Positions 1 to 9,400 of a stretch of 39,574 nucleotides of DNA are shown piece by piece. Under the pieces are notes generated by a model that saw nothing but the letters and a program-made list of their open reading frames with translations, was not told the origin of the DNA and ran no database searches. The stretch is taken from assembly GCA_002317325.1 (NCBI GenBank), contig DCJB01000099.1:1197-40770 (forward strand). Reading direction: 5' to 3'. Position numbers and translations under genes: made by a program. Source of the stretch: Bacteroidales bacterium UBA1711 (lineage in GTDB: Bacteria; Bacteroidota; Bacteroidia; Bacteroidales; P3). Each line of letters starts with the position of its first letter. The first letter of the stretch is position 1.

Positions 1-389
1 TCAGCAGCTTTGTGGAAGACGTGCGTAACGGCGACACAGAAGGGTTCGTGCTGCGGCTGCAAACCCTCTTCGCCGACACCCCCTACGAACTGGTGCAGGA
101 CCTCGAAAACCACTATCAGAACCTCGTGTGGCTGCTGTTCAAGCTGATGGGCTTCTACACACAGGCGGAGTACCACACCAGCCAAGGGCGTATAGACTTA
201 GTGGTGAAGACCCCGAAATACTGCTATGTGGTGGAGTTCAAGCTCAACGGCACGGCGGAGGAGGCTCTGAAGCAGATAAGCGACAGGGGATATGTGCTGC
301 CATTCGTCTTGGACGGGCAGCAAATAATCCGCATAGGCATCAGTTTCGACAAGGAGACCCGCAACATAGACCAGTACTTGGTGGGGTAG
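1..389 (+). CDS. C-terminal part of AAA-ATPase-like / PD-(D/E)XK nuclease domain protein (5' truncated by window)
   Basis: The reading frame is open from the first bases (frame of position 3) to a TAG at 387-389, so the gene begins outside the window. The visible part is the C-terminal nuclease-like domain of the large Bacteroidales family that pairs an N-terminal AAA-ATPase-like domain with a PDDEXK_9-type domain. The motif is readable as GRIDLVV followed by VVEFKL, that is Asp, then Glu-x-Lys on the next strand. The stretch before it (ENHYQNLVWLLFKLMG) is the usual helix leading into the nuclease core. Full-length relatives are about 500-580 residues; about 128 are present here. Their biological role is not settled. 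Family assignment is firm, function is not. Confidence 0.8.
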   Translation, partial: SSFVEDVRNGDTEGFVLRLQTLFADTPYELVQDLENHYQNLVWLLFKLMGFYTQAEYHTSQGRIDLVVKTPKYCYVVEFKLNGTAEEALKQISDRGYVLPFVLDGQQIIRIGISFDKETRNIDQYLVG

Positions 390-586
390 ATGCCCGCCCC
401 GCATGACAACTGAGGTGCACCGTGCTGCCTCAACAGTCTCCATTCATTTCTTGGGGAGATGTTTGAGGTCTTCCACAGGATGTGCGGCGACAACGAGGAG
501 GAGGGTGTGCGGCCGCTGCCGCGACGCCTCGGCAACAGCCTCATTTTTGTCCTTTACGTCTCCTTTACTCTACCTCGTTCCGAATT

Positions 587-2029
587 TCACTTAGCGTTTT
601 GGGGGGTGGGGGGTTGATAGATGCCGTCCCAGTAGAGGGCGAGGCGGTTGATGACGGGGGTTGCCAGGCTGCTTTCGATGGTCAGACGGACCGCTTGGGC
701 GGTGACTGTCTCGGTGAGGAGGATGCGTTTGTAGCCTATAGTGGTGGCTTGGGCGAGGGGTCGCCACTGCCCCCGCTCCATCACGTCGATTCGGAACTGC
801 TCCACCCGCTGGCCGAGGGGGATGTACTCCTGCAGCATGACGCGGTTGAAAGTCACAGGTTCGGGAAAAGTGAGGGTGACTGAGGGGGTGCTGTTGTCGT
901 CGGTGACGGCCCAATAATGGTCGTAGCAGGTGTCGAGGAGGTTGGCTCCGCGGAAACGGGGGCTTCGTTCTTCGGAGGCGTTGACGCGCGCCCCTTGTGC
1001 GAGGTCGATGGAGAAGATGCTGTCGAGTGCGGAGCGGAACTCCATCAGACGTAGCGAGTCGGCCGCAGAGACAAGTCCCCTGCGGTCGGGCGGCACATTG
1101 AGCAGCAGCAGCGAGTTGCGGCCGATGCTGGTGTAGTAGATGCCCAATAGCTGCTCTACGGTCTTGGGTTTTTCGTTGGGGTGGAAGAACCACCCGGGGC
1201 GGAGTGACACGTCGGTTTCGGCCGGCACCCAGTGGGTGCCGTCGGGCTGGCCGGAATTGAGGGTTGCGGTGCCGGGCGACTTTTGGCCGGGGGCGAAGCC
1301 TTGGATAGAGAGGCGGGACCAGCAGGTCTCGCCGTTGACACCCTGTTCGTTGCCCATCCAGCGGCAGCCGGGGCCCACATCGCTGAAGATGACCGCCTGG
1401 GGCTGTAGGGCGGCGACGGTGGAGTTGAAGAGGGGCCAGTCGTAGTCCTGACGCTTGCCATTCGGTCCTTCGCCGTTGGCGCCGTCGAACCACTGCTCGA
1501 AGACGGGGCCGTAGGAGGAGAGCGCACTTTGGAGTGTGAGCCGGAAGGTCTGGTTGTATTCGGGGGTGCCGTAGGTGGGGGCGTTGCGGTCCCAGGGCGA
1601 GATATAGACGCCGAAGGCGAGGCCGGCCTGACGACAGGCGTCGGAGAGGTCGCGAAGGACGTCGCCGCGGCCCTGCCGCCAGGCGCATTGCGCCACGGTG
1701 TGGTTGCTGGCGGGGTTGGGCCAGAGGCAGAAGCCGTCGTGATGTTTGGCGGTGAGAATGATGCCGCGGAAGCCCGCGGCCTTGGCCACCGCAGCCCACT
1801 GGGAGCAGTCTAAGGCTTCGGGATTGAAGAGGTCTTCGGGTTCGGCGCCGTCGCCCCATTCTTTGTCCGAGAAGGTGTTGGGGCCGAAGTGGCAGAACAT
1901 ATTCATTTCCATACGCTGCCAGCGCAATTGCGCGTCGGTGGGGCAGGGGCCGTAGGGGGCGGGGGGCTGCAGCCGGCCACAGCCCACCACACAGGCAAGG
2001 GGGAGAAGGATGAGGAGAAGTTTACGCAT
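587..2029 (-). CDS. GH29 alpha-L-fucosidase, lipoprotein
   Basis: Exported glycosidase expected to release alpha-linked L-fucose from glycans. I start it at 2029 because MRKLLLILLPLACVVGCG is a clean lipoprotein signal (Cys17 as lipid anchor), and the longer upstream frame would overlap the preceding gene. The GH29 barrel follows: HFGPNTFSDKEWG, AKHHDGFCLW (residues 95-103) and EQWFDGANG, in which Asp182 fits the catalytic nucleophile. The last ~130 residues resemble an F5/8-type (CBM32-like) beta-sandwich. Length is 480 residues, normal for the family. It begins 13 bases after the thioesterase gene and is probably co-transcribed with it. Linkage specificity cannot be read from sequence. There is no SusC/SusD nearby, so it may be a stand-alone scavenging enzyme. 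Confidence 0.9.
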   Translation of the reverse strand: MRKLLLILLPLACVVGCGRLQPPAPYGPCPTDAQLRWQRMEMNMFCHFGPNTFSDKEWGDGAEPEDLFNPEALDCSQWAAVAKAAGFRGIILTAKHHDGFCLWPNPASNHTVAQCAWRQGRGDVLRDLSDACRQAGLAFGVYISPWDRNAPTYGTPEYNQTFRLTLQSALSSYGPVFEQWFDGANGEGPNGKRQDYDWPLFNSTVAALQPQAVIFSDVGPGCRWMGNEQGVNGETCWSRLSIQGFAPGQKSPGTATLNSGQPDGTHWVPAETDVSLRPGWFFHPNEKPKTVEQLLGIYYTSIGRNSLLLLNVPPDRRGLVSAADSLRLMEFRSALDSIFSIDLAQGARVNASEERSPRFRGANLLDTCYDHYWAVTDDNSTPSVTLTFPEPVTFNRVMLQEYIPLGQRVEQFRIDVMERGQWRPLAQATTIGYKRILLTETVTAQAVRLTIESSLATPVINRLALYWDGIYQPPTPQNAK

Positions 2030-2042
2030 TGCGGGTGTGGTA

Positions 2043-2450
2043 TTACTGGTTTTGGGCGGGACAGGACATCGCCTTCTCGTCGGCTTTGAGTTGAAAGCGT
2101 CGGCTATCGACAACAAACCGCTCGTGCCGACCCTGCCCTATGAGACCGTCCTCGTCGTAGGCCGACACGGCAAAGAGAAGCCGGCGGCGGTCCACCTCTA
2201 TGAGTTCACAGTCGCACCACACGCGCATTCCCACCGGCGTGGCGGCGGTGTGGGCAACATCCACCCGGGTGCCAACGGTAGATTCGCCGGGCTGGAGAAA
2301 CGGCTGCACACACACATGACAGGTCTGCTCCATCATGGCAATCATCATCGGGGTGGCAAAGACGCGGGCAAGCCCGCTGCCGACACTGGAGGCGGTGAGC
2401 GACTCGGTGACGACCTGCTCAGAGTGTCCTTTCAGTCCTATGGGTATCAT
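2043..2450 (-). CDS. FlK-like hotdog-fold acyl-CoA thioesterase
   Basis: A 135-residue single-domain hotdog protein of the fluoroacetyl-CoA thioesterase-like (4HBT) group. The FlK catalytic set can be matched by spacing: Thr33 (FATPMM), Glu41 (MMEQTC) and His67 (DVAHTAATP) have the same intervals as FlK Thr42, Glu50 and His76. Such proteins are common in anaerobes and hydrolyse short acyl-CoAs; the true substrate here is unknown, and fluoroacetyl-CoA is not implied. It sits between recQ (56 bases upstream) and the fucosidase (13 bases downstream) on the same strand. Nothing in these neighbours explains its role. The start at 2450 (MIPIGLKG) matches the usual N-terminus of the family. Confidence 0.85.
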   Translation of the reverse strand: MIPIGLKGHSEQVVTESLTASSVGSGLARVFATPMMIAMMEQTCHVCVQPFLQPGESTVGTRVDVAHTAATPVGMRVWCDCELIEVDRRRLLFAVSAYDEDGLIGQGRHERFVVDSRRFQLKADEKAMSCPAQNQ

Positions 2451-2458
2451 TCTTTTGT

Positions 2459-2500
2459 TGGTGAAGTGTGAATTGTGAAGTGTGAATTGTGAATAGTGAG
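2459..2500. repeat. Short tandem repeat in the recQ-thioesterase spacer
   Basis: The 56-base spacer between recQ and the thioesterase gene is built from imperfect copies of a GTGAAGTGTGAATT-like unit (GTGAAGTGTGAATT, GTGAAGTGTGAATT, GTGAATAGTGAGG). It is a low-complexity spacer. I see no gene or clear promoter in it. Confidence 0.7.
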
Positions 2501-2506
2501 GTGGGG

Positions 2507-4708
2507 TTAGTGGCCGAAGTCGGAGAGGAATTTGATGCGCATGAGGCGGATTTCCTCTTCGGGGTAGTCTTCGTCGTCGGCAAATTCGTTGTAGGCTTCC
2601 TGGAGGTCGCCGGTCTCCGACTCACGCCAGTATTCGGTGAGCACCTCTTGGTGTTCCTGCTCGACATTTTCGTCGATGTAGTAGTCGATATTGAGTTTGG
2701 TGCCCGAACTGATGATGTGTTCCATTTCGGTCATCAGCTCGTCGAGGGAGAGGCCCTTGCCGTTGGCGATGTCCTCGAGCGACTTGCGGCGGTCGATGGC
2801 TTGGATGATGTAAATTTTGTTCTCGGACTTGTTGGCAGCACTGTGGACCACGATGTCCTGGGGGCGCTGGATTTCGTTGTCCTCCACATACTGTTTGATG
2901 AGTTGGACGAAAGGTCCGCCGTACTTTTGCGCCTTGGCGATGCCCACGCCCGTGCAGCGGGCCAGTTCCTCCACATTGCACGGGTACTGAATGGTCATGT
3001 CCTTGATGGAGCGGTCTTCAAAGATGACATGGAGGGGGAGCTTCTCCTTTTGGGCCATAGACTTGAGAATGCCTCGAAGCTGGACGTAGAGCGCGTCGTC
3101 GAAAGCGACGGAGGAGACGTGGGAGGAGGATTCGTCCTCGATGTCCTCGAAAGAGGCGGCGGAGTAGTCGTGGTCGCAGACCACCGAGATGTTGTAGGGG
3201 TGCTTGATGAAGCGGAAGCCGGCCGGGGTGAGTTTGAGCACGCCGAACAGTTCCACCTCTTTGGTGAGGAGTTTGTCGAACACCGCCTGCCGGAGTACCG
3301 CTTTCCAGAATTTTGGGTCATGGTCTGCCCCCTGCCCCCATTGTTCGAGGCTGTCCTGATGATAGACCTTGGTGATGGGGTTGCGCTTGCCCATCATCAC
3401 GTCCACGATGTCCTGCATCTTGAAGGCCTGCTTGGTGGCCAGAACGGTTTCGAGGGCATACTGCATTTCCTCTTTCGCCTCCAGCTGGGGTTTGGGGTGG
3501 AGGCAGTTGTCGCAGCATCCGCAGTTAGGTTCGTCGTAGTCCTCGCCGAAATAGCGCATGAGGTTGCGTCGGCGGCAGGCCGAAGACTCGGCATAGCCCA
3601 CCACCTCCTGGACGAGCTGGTTGGCCAGTTCCTGCTCGGTGATATTCTTGTCGGAGAAGAACTTGTAGAGCTTCTCCACGTCGGTTTCGGAATAGAAGGC
3701 AATGCACTGACCCTCGCCGCCGTCGCGGCCGGCGCGGCCGGTCTCCTGGTAGTAGCCTTCGAGGCTTTTGGGTATGTCGTAGTGGATGACAAAGCGGACG
3801 TCGGGTTTGTCGATGCCCATGCCGAAAGCGATAGTGGCCACGATGACATCGACCTCCTCCATGAGGAATTTGTCCTGATTTTCGGCCCGCACCCTGTTGT
3901 CGAGGCCGGCGTGGTAGGGCAGAGCCTTGATGCCGTTGAGCTGGAGGAGGGCAGCCAAGTCCTCCACCTTTTTGCGTGTGAGACAGTAGATGATACCGCT
4001 CTTGCCCTCGTTGTTGCGGATGAATTTGATAATTTCCTTGTGGAGGGCCATGGGTTCGGCGGGTTTGGGCCGCACCTCGTAGTAGAGGTTGGGGCGGTTG
4101 AAAGAAGAGACAAAGACTTTGGCATTCTCCATGCGGAGATTTTTGATGATGTCCTGCTGCACCTTGGGGGTGGCCGAGGCGGTGAGGGTGAGGATGGGGG
4201 CCTTGTCGTTGATGGTGTCGATGGCGTCGCGCAAGCGTCGGTATTCGGGGCGGAAGTCGTGCCCCCACTCCGAGATGCAGTGGGCCTCGTCGATGGCGAA
4301 GAAGGAAATGGGCAGCCGGCGGAGAAACACAATAGTGTCCTCCTTGGAGAGGGTTTCGGGCGCCACATAGAGGAGTTTGGTTTCGCCCTTGAGGAGGTCG
4401 TCTTTGACCTCGTTGACCTGGGTTTTTGAGAGCGAGGAATTGAGGAAGTGGGCCACATAGTCCTTGCCGGAAGTGTAGCGCACTGCGTCCACCTGGTTCT
4501 TCATTAGCGCAATAAGGGGCGAGACGACGATGGCGGTGCCCTCGCTGATGATGGCGGGGAGCTGGTAGCAAAGCGACTTTCCGCCGCCCGTAGGCATGAT
4601 GACGAAGGTGTCATTGCCCTGCAAGAGGCTTTCGATGATGGCCTTTTGGTCGCCCTTAAAGTTGTCGAAACCAAATATTTCCTTTAACTTTGCACGTAAA
4701 TTCAGCAT
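2507..4708 (-). CDS. recQ: RecQ family ATP-dependent DNA helicase
   Basis: 3'-5' DNA helicase for recombination and fork repair, 733 residues. Domains in order: helicase core with Walker A TGGGKS (residues 40-45), DEAH box followed by CISEWGHDFRPEYR, and helicase-C with HYDIPKSLEGYYQETGRAGRDG. Next is the RecQ zinc subdomain (CRRRNLMRYFGE then CGCCDNC), a winged-helix RQC region, an HRDC domain (about residues 530-610), and an acidic helix-rich tail typical of Bacteroidota RecQ. I chose MLNLRAKLKEIFGF at 4708 as start. The open frame continues upstream, but that part runs through the divergent promoter region and reads as hydrophobic non-conserved sequence. A minus-strand TAACTTTG element lies 31 bases upstream. 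Confidence 0.97.
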   Translation of the reverse strand: MLNLRAKLKEIFGFDNFKGDQKAIIESLLQGNDTFVIMPTGGGKSLCYQLPAIISEGTAIVVSPLIALMKNQVDAVRYTSGKDYVAHFLNSSLSKTQVNEVKDDLLKGETKLLYVAPETLSKEDTIVFLRRLPISFFAIDEAHCISEWGHDFRPEYRRLRDAIDTINDKAPILTLTASATPKVQQDIIKNLRMENAKVFVSSFNRPNLYYEVRPKPAEPMALHKEIIKFIRNNEGKSGIIYCLTRKKVEDLAALLQLNGIKALPYHAGLDNRVRAENQDKFLMEEVDVIVATIAFGMGIDKPDVRFVIHYDIPKSLEGYYQETGRAGRDGGEGQCIAFYSETDVEKLYKFFSDKNITEQELANQLVQEVVGYAESSACRRRNLMRYFGEDYDEPNCGCCDNCLHPKPQLEAKEEMQYALETVLATKQAFKMQDIVDVMMGKRNPITKVYHQDSLEQWGQGADHDPKFWKAVLRQAVFDKLLTKEVELFGVLKLTPAGFRFIKHPYNISVVCDHDYSAASFEDIEDESSSHVSSVAFDDALYVQLRGILKSMAQKEKLPLHVIFEDRSIKDMTIQYPCNVEELARCTGVGIAKAQKYGGPFVQLIKQYVEDNEIQRPQDIVVHSAANKSENKIYIIQAIDRRKSLEDIANGKGLSLDELMTEMEHIISSGTKLNIDYYIDENVEQEHQEVLTEYWRESETGDLQEAYNEFADDEDYPEEEIRLMRIKFLSDFGH

Positions 4709-4725
4709 AAGTGGAAAAAAACTTG

Positions 4726-4746
4726 TAATTTTGCAGTCCAAAGTTA
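4726..4746. promoter_or_regulatory. Interleaved divergent promoters for recQ and kpsF
   Basis: Two TAnnTTTG elements face in opposite directions: TAATTTTG on the plus strand at 4726-4733 (towards kpsF) and TAACTTTG on the minus strand at 4746-4739 (towards recQ). Only five bases separate them, so the two polymerase footprints must overlap. A further plus-strand TAACTTTG lies at 4685-4692 inside the recQ start region and could also feed kpsF. The assignment rests on the known Bacteroidota promoter consensus; there is no transcript evidence. Confidence 0.6.
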
Positions 4747-4775
4747 GCAAAAAAAATCCAAACAACAAGAATAAA

Positions 4776-5750
4776 GTGGCAATAAAGTCGGAAGAGGAGA
4801 TTAAAAAGATTGCAATACAGGTTATTGCAGACGAAAAAAAAGCAATAGAGAGCCTTGAGAAGCATATTGACAACAGTTTTTTTCAAGCAGTTGAGACGCT
4901 CTTTTATACGAAAGGGCGAGTAATAATCACGGGTATTGGCAAGAGCGCCAACATCGGCACCAAAATAGTATCGACCCTCAACAGCACGGGCACCCCGGCG
5001 CTGTTTATGCATGCGGCCGACGCGATACACGGCGACCTCGGGATGATATGCCCCGATGATGTGGTGGTGTGCATATCGAAGAGCGGCAACACGCCCGAAA
5101 TCAAGGTACTCATTCCCTTGGTGAAGAACTTCGGCAACAAACTGATAGCCATAGTCGGCAACACCGGTTCATTTTTGGCCCGAGAGGCCGACATAGTGCT
5201 GGACACCACCGTGGAGCACGAGGCGTGTCCCAACAATCTGGCTCCCACCAGCAGCACCACTGCCCAGCTGGTGATGGGCGACGCGCTGGCTGTGGCGCTG
5301 ATTGAGTGCCGTAACTTTTCGGCGCAAGACTTCGCCCGCTTCCACCCCGGCGGGGCGTTGGGCAAACAGCTCTATATGCGTGTGGGCGACCTGTTCCGCC
5401 AGAACGAGCGTCCGTTGGTGGCTCCCGACACCTCGCTGCGCGACACCATTGTGGAGATGACCTCGAAGCGTCTGGGGTGCACCATCGTCTCTTCGGGCAG
5501 CGACGTGGAGGGCATTATCACCGACGGCGACTTGCGCCGAATGCTGAAACGGGACACCTCCATCGAGAGCCTCACCGCCCGCGACATCATGACCTGTTCG
5601 CCGCTGTGTGTGGCAGAGAGCGAGTATGCCGTGAACGCCCTGCACCTGATGCGCAACAAGTCCATCACCCAACTGGCTGTCATTGACGACGCGGGACGCT
5701 ACCTCGGAGTCCTGCACCTGCACGACATCCTCCGCGAGGGCATCATCTGA
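4776..5750 (+). CDS. kpsF: KpsF/GutQ-type D-arabinose 5-phosphate isomerase
   Basis: Interconverts D-ribulose 5-phosphate and D-arabinose 5-phosphate, the first step towards Kdo for lipopolysaccharide. An N-terminal SIS domain shows GIGKSANIG, SKSGNTPEI and APTSSTTAQLVMGDALA. Two CBS domains follow, with GIITDGDLRRML and the last ~60 residues ending LHLHDILREGII. I place the start at the GTG of 4776, which gives 324 residues (normal for the family) and a leader of about 40 bases after the 4726 promoter element. No ATG fits, because upstream ATGs lie inside divergent recQ. The gene ends at a perfect hairpin shared with the convergent gene. Confidence 0.93.
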   Translation: MAIKSEEEIKKIAIQVIADEKKAIESLEKHIDNSFFQAVETLFYTKGRVIITGIGKSANIGTKIVSTLNSTGTPALFMHAADAIHGDLGMICPDDVVVCISKSGNTPEIKVLIPLVKNFGNKLIAIVGNTGSFLAREADIVLDTTVEHEACPNNLAPTSSTTAQLVMGDALAVALIECRNFSAQDFARFHPGGALGKQLYMRVGDLFRQNERPLVAPDTSLRDTIVEMTSKRLGCTIVSSGSDVEGIITDGDLRRMLKRDTSIESLTARDIMTCSPLCVAESEYAVNALHLMRNKSITQLAVIDDAGRYLGVLHLHDILREGII

Positions 5751-5771
5751 CCTCCGCCCCGAGGTGGCAGA

Positions 5772-5796
5772 GCCGGGTGACAGAATGTCACCCGGC
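5772..5796. terminator. Bidirectional hairpin terminator between kpsF and a convergent gene
   Basis: Perfect 11-base-pair stem, GCCGGGTGACA / TGTCACCCGGC, with a GAA loop, sitting in the 56-base gap between two converging genes. No U tract follows on either strand, which is common in this phylum. Confidence 0.65.
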
Positions 5797-5806
5797 GGAT
5801 AGAAGG

Positions 5807-6343
5807 CTATCGGCGCAGCAGGACGAAGCCAAGGTAGCCCACGAGGAACAGCATACCGAAACTGTAAACCCGAGGCCACACGCTGCTGAGGATGAGCAGC
5901 ACCCCCATGATGGCGAGAAGCTTTGCGGCCAACTGTTTGCGCTCGGGGAGCGTCCGCAATTCGCTCCTCAGGCGGCCGAAAAAGAGCCGAATCTTGCCCC
6001 ACTGCTTCGTCCACCACAGCCCAAAGCCGCTTTGGCGGCGGCCCCGGTGGTCCACTGTCTCGGCACGCATGACGGGCATTTTCTTCACCCGCACGCTCAA
6101 CTTCTTGGTAAAGGTCCTGCCCCCTTGGACGACGGCGATGGTGAGGCGTGTCCGGCCTTTGGAACGGTTGAGGCGGAACTTCTTGCTTCCGGAGGAGGCC
6201 AAGGGCATGGAGGCGGTGCGGAAGCCGTTGTCGATAGTCAGCGTCACCTGTTCGGCGCCGTCGCACTGCCAGGTCACCTCGGCCACATCGCCTTCGGTGA
6301 CTGTGCGGCGGTCTATCTCAAAAGTCATTCTCTGTTTGTCCAT
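5807..6343 (-). CDS. Hypothetical protein with two C-terminal membrane helices
   Basis: I do not recognise a named family. The start at 6343 (MDKQRMTFEIDRR) gives 178 residues. The first ~85 residues look like a small beta-sandwich of alternating polar and hydrophobic strands (VAEVTWQCDGAEQVTLTI, KKFRLNRSKGRTRLTIAVV). A basic linker follows (DHRGRRQSGFGLWWTKQW). The C-terminus has two hydrophobic stretches (LLAIMGVLLILSSVWP and FGMLFLVGYLGFVLL), so the N-terminal domain is probably cytoplasmic and membrane-anchored. It is divergent from the GH106 gene (71 bases between starts) and convergent with kpsF. An immunoglobulin-like or adaptor role is possible but unsupported. Confidence 0.7.
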   Translation of the reverse strand: MDKQRMTFEIDRRTVTEGDVAEVTWQCDGAEQVTLTIDNGFRTASMPLASSGSKKFRLNRSKGRTRLTIAVVQGGRTFTKKLSVRVKKMPVMRAETVDHRGRRQSGFGLWWTKQWGKIRLFFGRLRSELRTLPERKQLAAKLLAIMGVLLILSSVWPRVYSFGMLFLVGYLGFVLLRR

Positions 6344-6414
6344 ACCTTGCTTTGCAGCAAAATCCATGCCAGACTGCCACACAATAAAGCGCGGCATATT
6401 GCGTTAGGCACAGC

Positions 6415-9400
6415 ATGAAGTGGAAGATTGTCCTCGCGCTGTATCTGTTGTTCTGCACCCAGCCGGCCATGAGCCGGGGGTGGGAGGCTGTCCGAGACAC
6501 CCGTGACTACCCAAGGGGAATCGGCTATTTGACGCCGGGCCATTATGAGGTGACGGAGGGAAAAGCCCCGGACGGGAGCTCGGTGAGGGGGAGGCGGAAA
6601 GCGGGACGAGAGCGGATCTGCGATGAAACGGAGAAGAAACGGTGCCGGAACGGAGCTGAAGCGGTGTTGAAGCGCCCCGGGAGGGGGCGGTGGGAGGACT
6701 GCCGCCCATGGATTAGGTGGTGGTGGAACGGCGATATGGTTGACAGCAACGAACTGAAACGCGAGTTGCAGGTGCTGCACCGGGCGGGCATAGGCGGGGT
6801 TGAAATCAACCCTATCGAGTTCCCCTCCAAACGGTGCGACGCTTTGGGGCAGCAGCCATTGGAGTGGTTGGGCGAAGAGTGGACGGCGTGTCTTGCCGCC
6901 GCGTTGCGGGAAGCCCGCCGCTTGGGTATGGGCTGCGACCTGCTGGTGGGGTCGGGATGGCCTTTCGGCATGGAGTCGCTGGCCATGGAAGAGCGGGCGC
7001 AGGTGATGCTCACGCTCGCCGTTCCCTTTGCGGGAGACACCGTGCTCACGAAAGAGGAACTCTTTGAGGCAGCCGACCCGCAGGTGACAGTGCCCAACAG
7101 CGACCGGCGATTTGAGTTGGTCGGGCTGACGCTCACACCCGACAGTATCTCGTCGATTTCGGAAGCCGTGCCGCTGCCGTCGGGCGACACCATAGCCGCC
7201 GGGAGCCCCGACGGGAGCAAGCGAATGCTCTACGCCCTCATCCGCTGCCGTTCCTTCGCCTCGGTAATCAATGGGGCTCCCGGTGCGTCGGGGCCAATTG
7301 TTGACCACTTCAACCGCCGTGCCGTCCGCCGGTTCCTCGACCGAATGTCTCAGACCTTGGCGGGACGGCTGGGGCCTATGAAGCAGTGGCTGAGAGCCTA
7401 TTTTATGGACAGCATGGAATTGGAAGGCAGCAACTGGACCGACGATATGGCCGCCGAGTTTGAGCGTCGGCGGGGCTACGACCTGATGCCCTGGCTGCCC
7501 TTCACCATGTTCAAGACAGGGCGGCTCGGCGAGGTGGCCAGCTACACCTACGGCGCCCGCCAGGGTGAGCAATTCAGGCAGGAAGTGGCGCGTGTGCGGC
7601 ACGACTTCGAGCTCACCAAAGCCGAACTGCTCCGCGAGCGCTGCACCGAGACATTCGCCGCCTGGTGCCGCGAGCAGGGGGTGGCCTCGCGGGCACAGGC
7701 CTACGGCCGCGGCTTCTTCCCGCTGCAAAGCTCGCTGTGCATAGACATTCCCGAAGGAGAGAGCTGGACGACCAACTACCTGCGCCACCGTGTAGGCTAT
7801 GAGATGGGCGACGAGGACTACCGGCGCGGCCGGGCATACACGATGATTGACAAGTATGTATCTTCCGCAGCCCACCAGTCGGGACGCCGGCTGGTGAGCG
7901 CCGAGGAGATGACCAACACCTATATGCTGTTCAACACCCCGCTGGAACTGCTGAAGGCGGGGTCGGACATGAGCGCCTTCAGCGGCATCACCCACTCGGT
8001 GTGGCACGGCTTCAACTATATGCCCCCATCGGCGCCTTTCCCGGGCTGGGTGCAGTATGGGAGCTACTACAACGAGCGCAATACTTGGTGGCCCTTCTTC
8101 CGCCGGCTCAACGACTACCGGGCGCGGATGAGCTTCGCCCTGCGGGAGGCGCAGCCCTCCTCCCCCATCGCCATACTGCTCCCCACCGACGAAATGTGGG
8201 GCGAGCTGGGCGTGCAGACCGAGCCGTTCCCCAACTACCCCAAGGGGAGCAAATACAACATCCCCCAACTGCTGTGGGAGGCCGTGCACAAAAACGGAGG
8301 CGGGTGTGACTTCGTCTCCCCCTTGCAGCTGAAAGAGTCCCGCTGCGGCGACAGCCTCCTGCGAGTGGGCGAGGCCGCCTATCGGCTGTTCATCCTCCCC
8401 GACCTGTCCAATCTCGACAGCACTGCCTTGGAGCGTCTTGCCCAATTTGCCGAGGGGGGCGGACGAGTGGTATGCTTGGGCGGGATTCCCAATAGGCGAC
8501 AGCCTTCGGCCGCCGCTGCCAACCCGCTGGCCGCTGCCGCCCTATCGGGGCGGGTGGTGACTGAGCCGCTTCCCGCAGACGGCGCCTACCTTGAGTACTA
8601 CGCCCTGCTACAGGAACGCCTCGGGCTGCCCCATTCGGTCGGCGTCAGCCGCCCCGACCGTTTTCTGCTCCACAACCACCTGACCACCTCGGGCGGGCAC
8701 CTCTTCCTCTTCTCCAACGCCCACCTCGACCAGTGCATAGAGACTCGGCTCCAATTTGAGCCGTCGGTATGGCAGGGGCGTTCCGCTTGGGTGCTCGACT
8801 GCGCCGACGGGCTTCGGCAGGCGGCCGCCATCGACTCGGGAAGCCTCACCCTGAGACTCGGCCCCGCCGAAAGCCTGCTGCTGCTCTTCACCCTCCCCGG
8901 AACCGACAGCAGCCTCTTAGAAGCCTTCCCCATTGACACCGCCGGCCGCCTCTACACCGCCACGACCCGCCAGCCGCTCCTCTTCCCCGACAGTGCGGCA
9001 ACGGTCCCGCTGCCCATCGGCCAGTGGCAGGTCTCGCTCCAGCATGCACTGCTCACCGAGACGACTGACACGCTGCTTACCCGGCTTGACGACCTGGCCC
9101 AAGTTGGGTTTCCCCATTTTGCCGGAACAGCGGTCTATACAGCCCGTTTCACCCTCGACACCCTCGCCGGAGCCGAGTGGATAGACCTCGGCCAAGTGTG
9201 CGACATCGGCGAACTGCGGCTCAACGGCCGCACCCTCGGTATTCGCTGGTTCGGCCGCCACCGCTGGGCCATTCCTCCGGGACTCCTGCATAGGGGAGAA
9301 AACACCATTGAGATAGCCGTCACCACCCGGCTCAACAACTACGCCCGCTCGCTGACCGAAGACAAAGTGGTGCAGCATTTCGTGCTGAAACGCAACATTC

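Noticed and set aside
2489..4429. Long plus-strand open frame opposite recQ
   Set aside because: It mirrors the codon structure of recQ on the other strand and shows Val/Gly/Asp-rich, domain-less sequence; a GC-rich shadow.
4709..4873. 55-residue hydrophobic N-terminal extension of RecQ
   Set aside because: It overlaps the divergent promoters and the kpsF start and is not part of known RecQ proteins.
6325..8445. 706-codon minus-strand open frame opposite the GH106-like gene
   Set aside because: Pro/His/Gly/Arg-rich shadow; conserved glycosidase motifs are on the plus strand.
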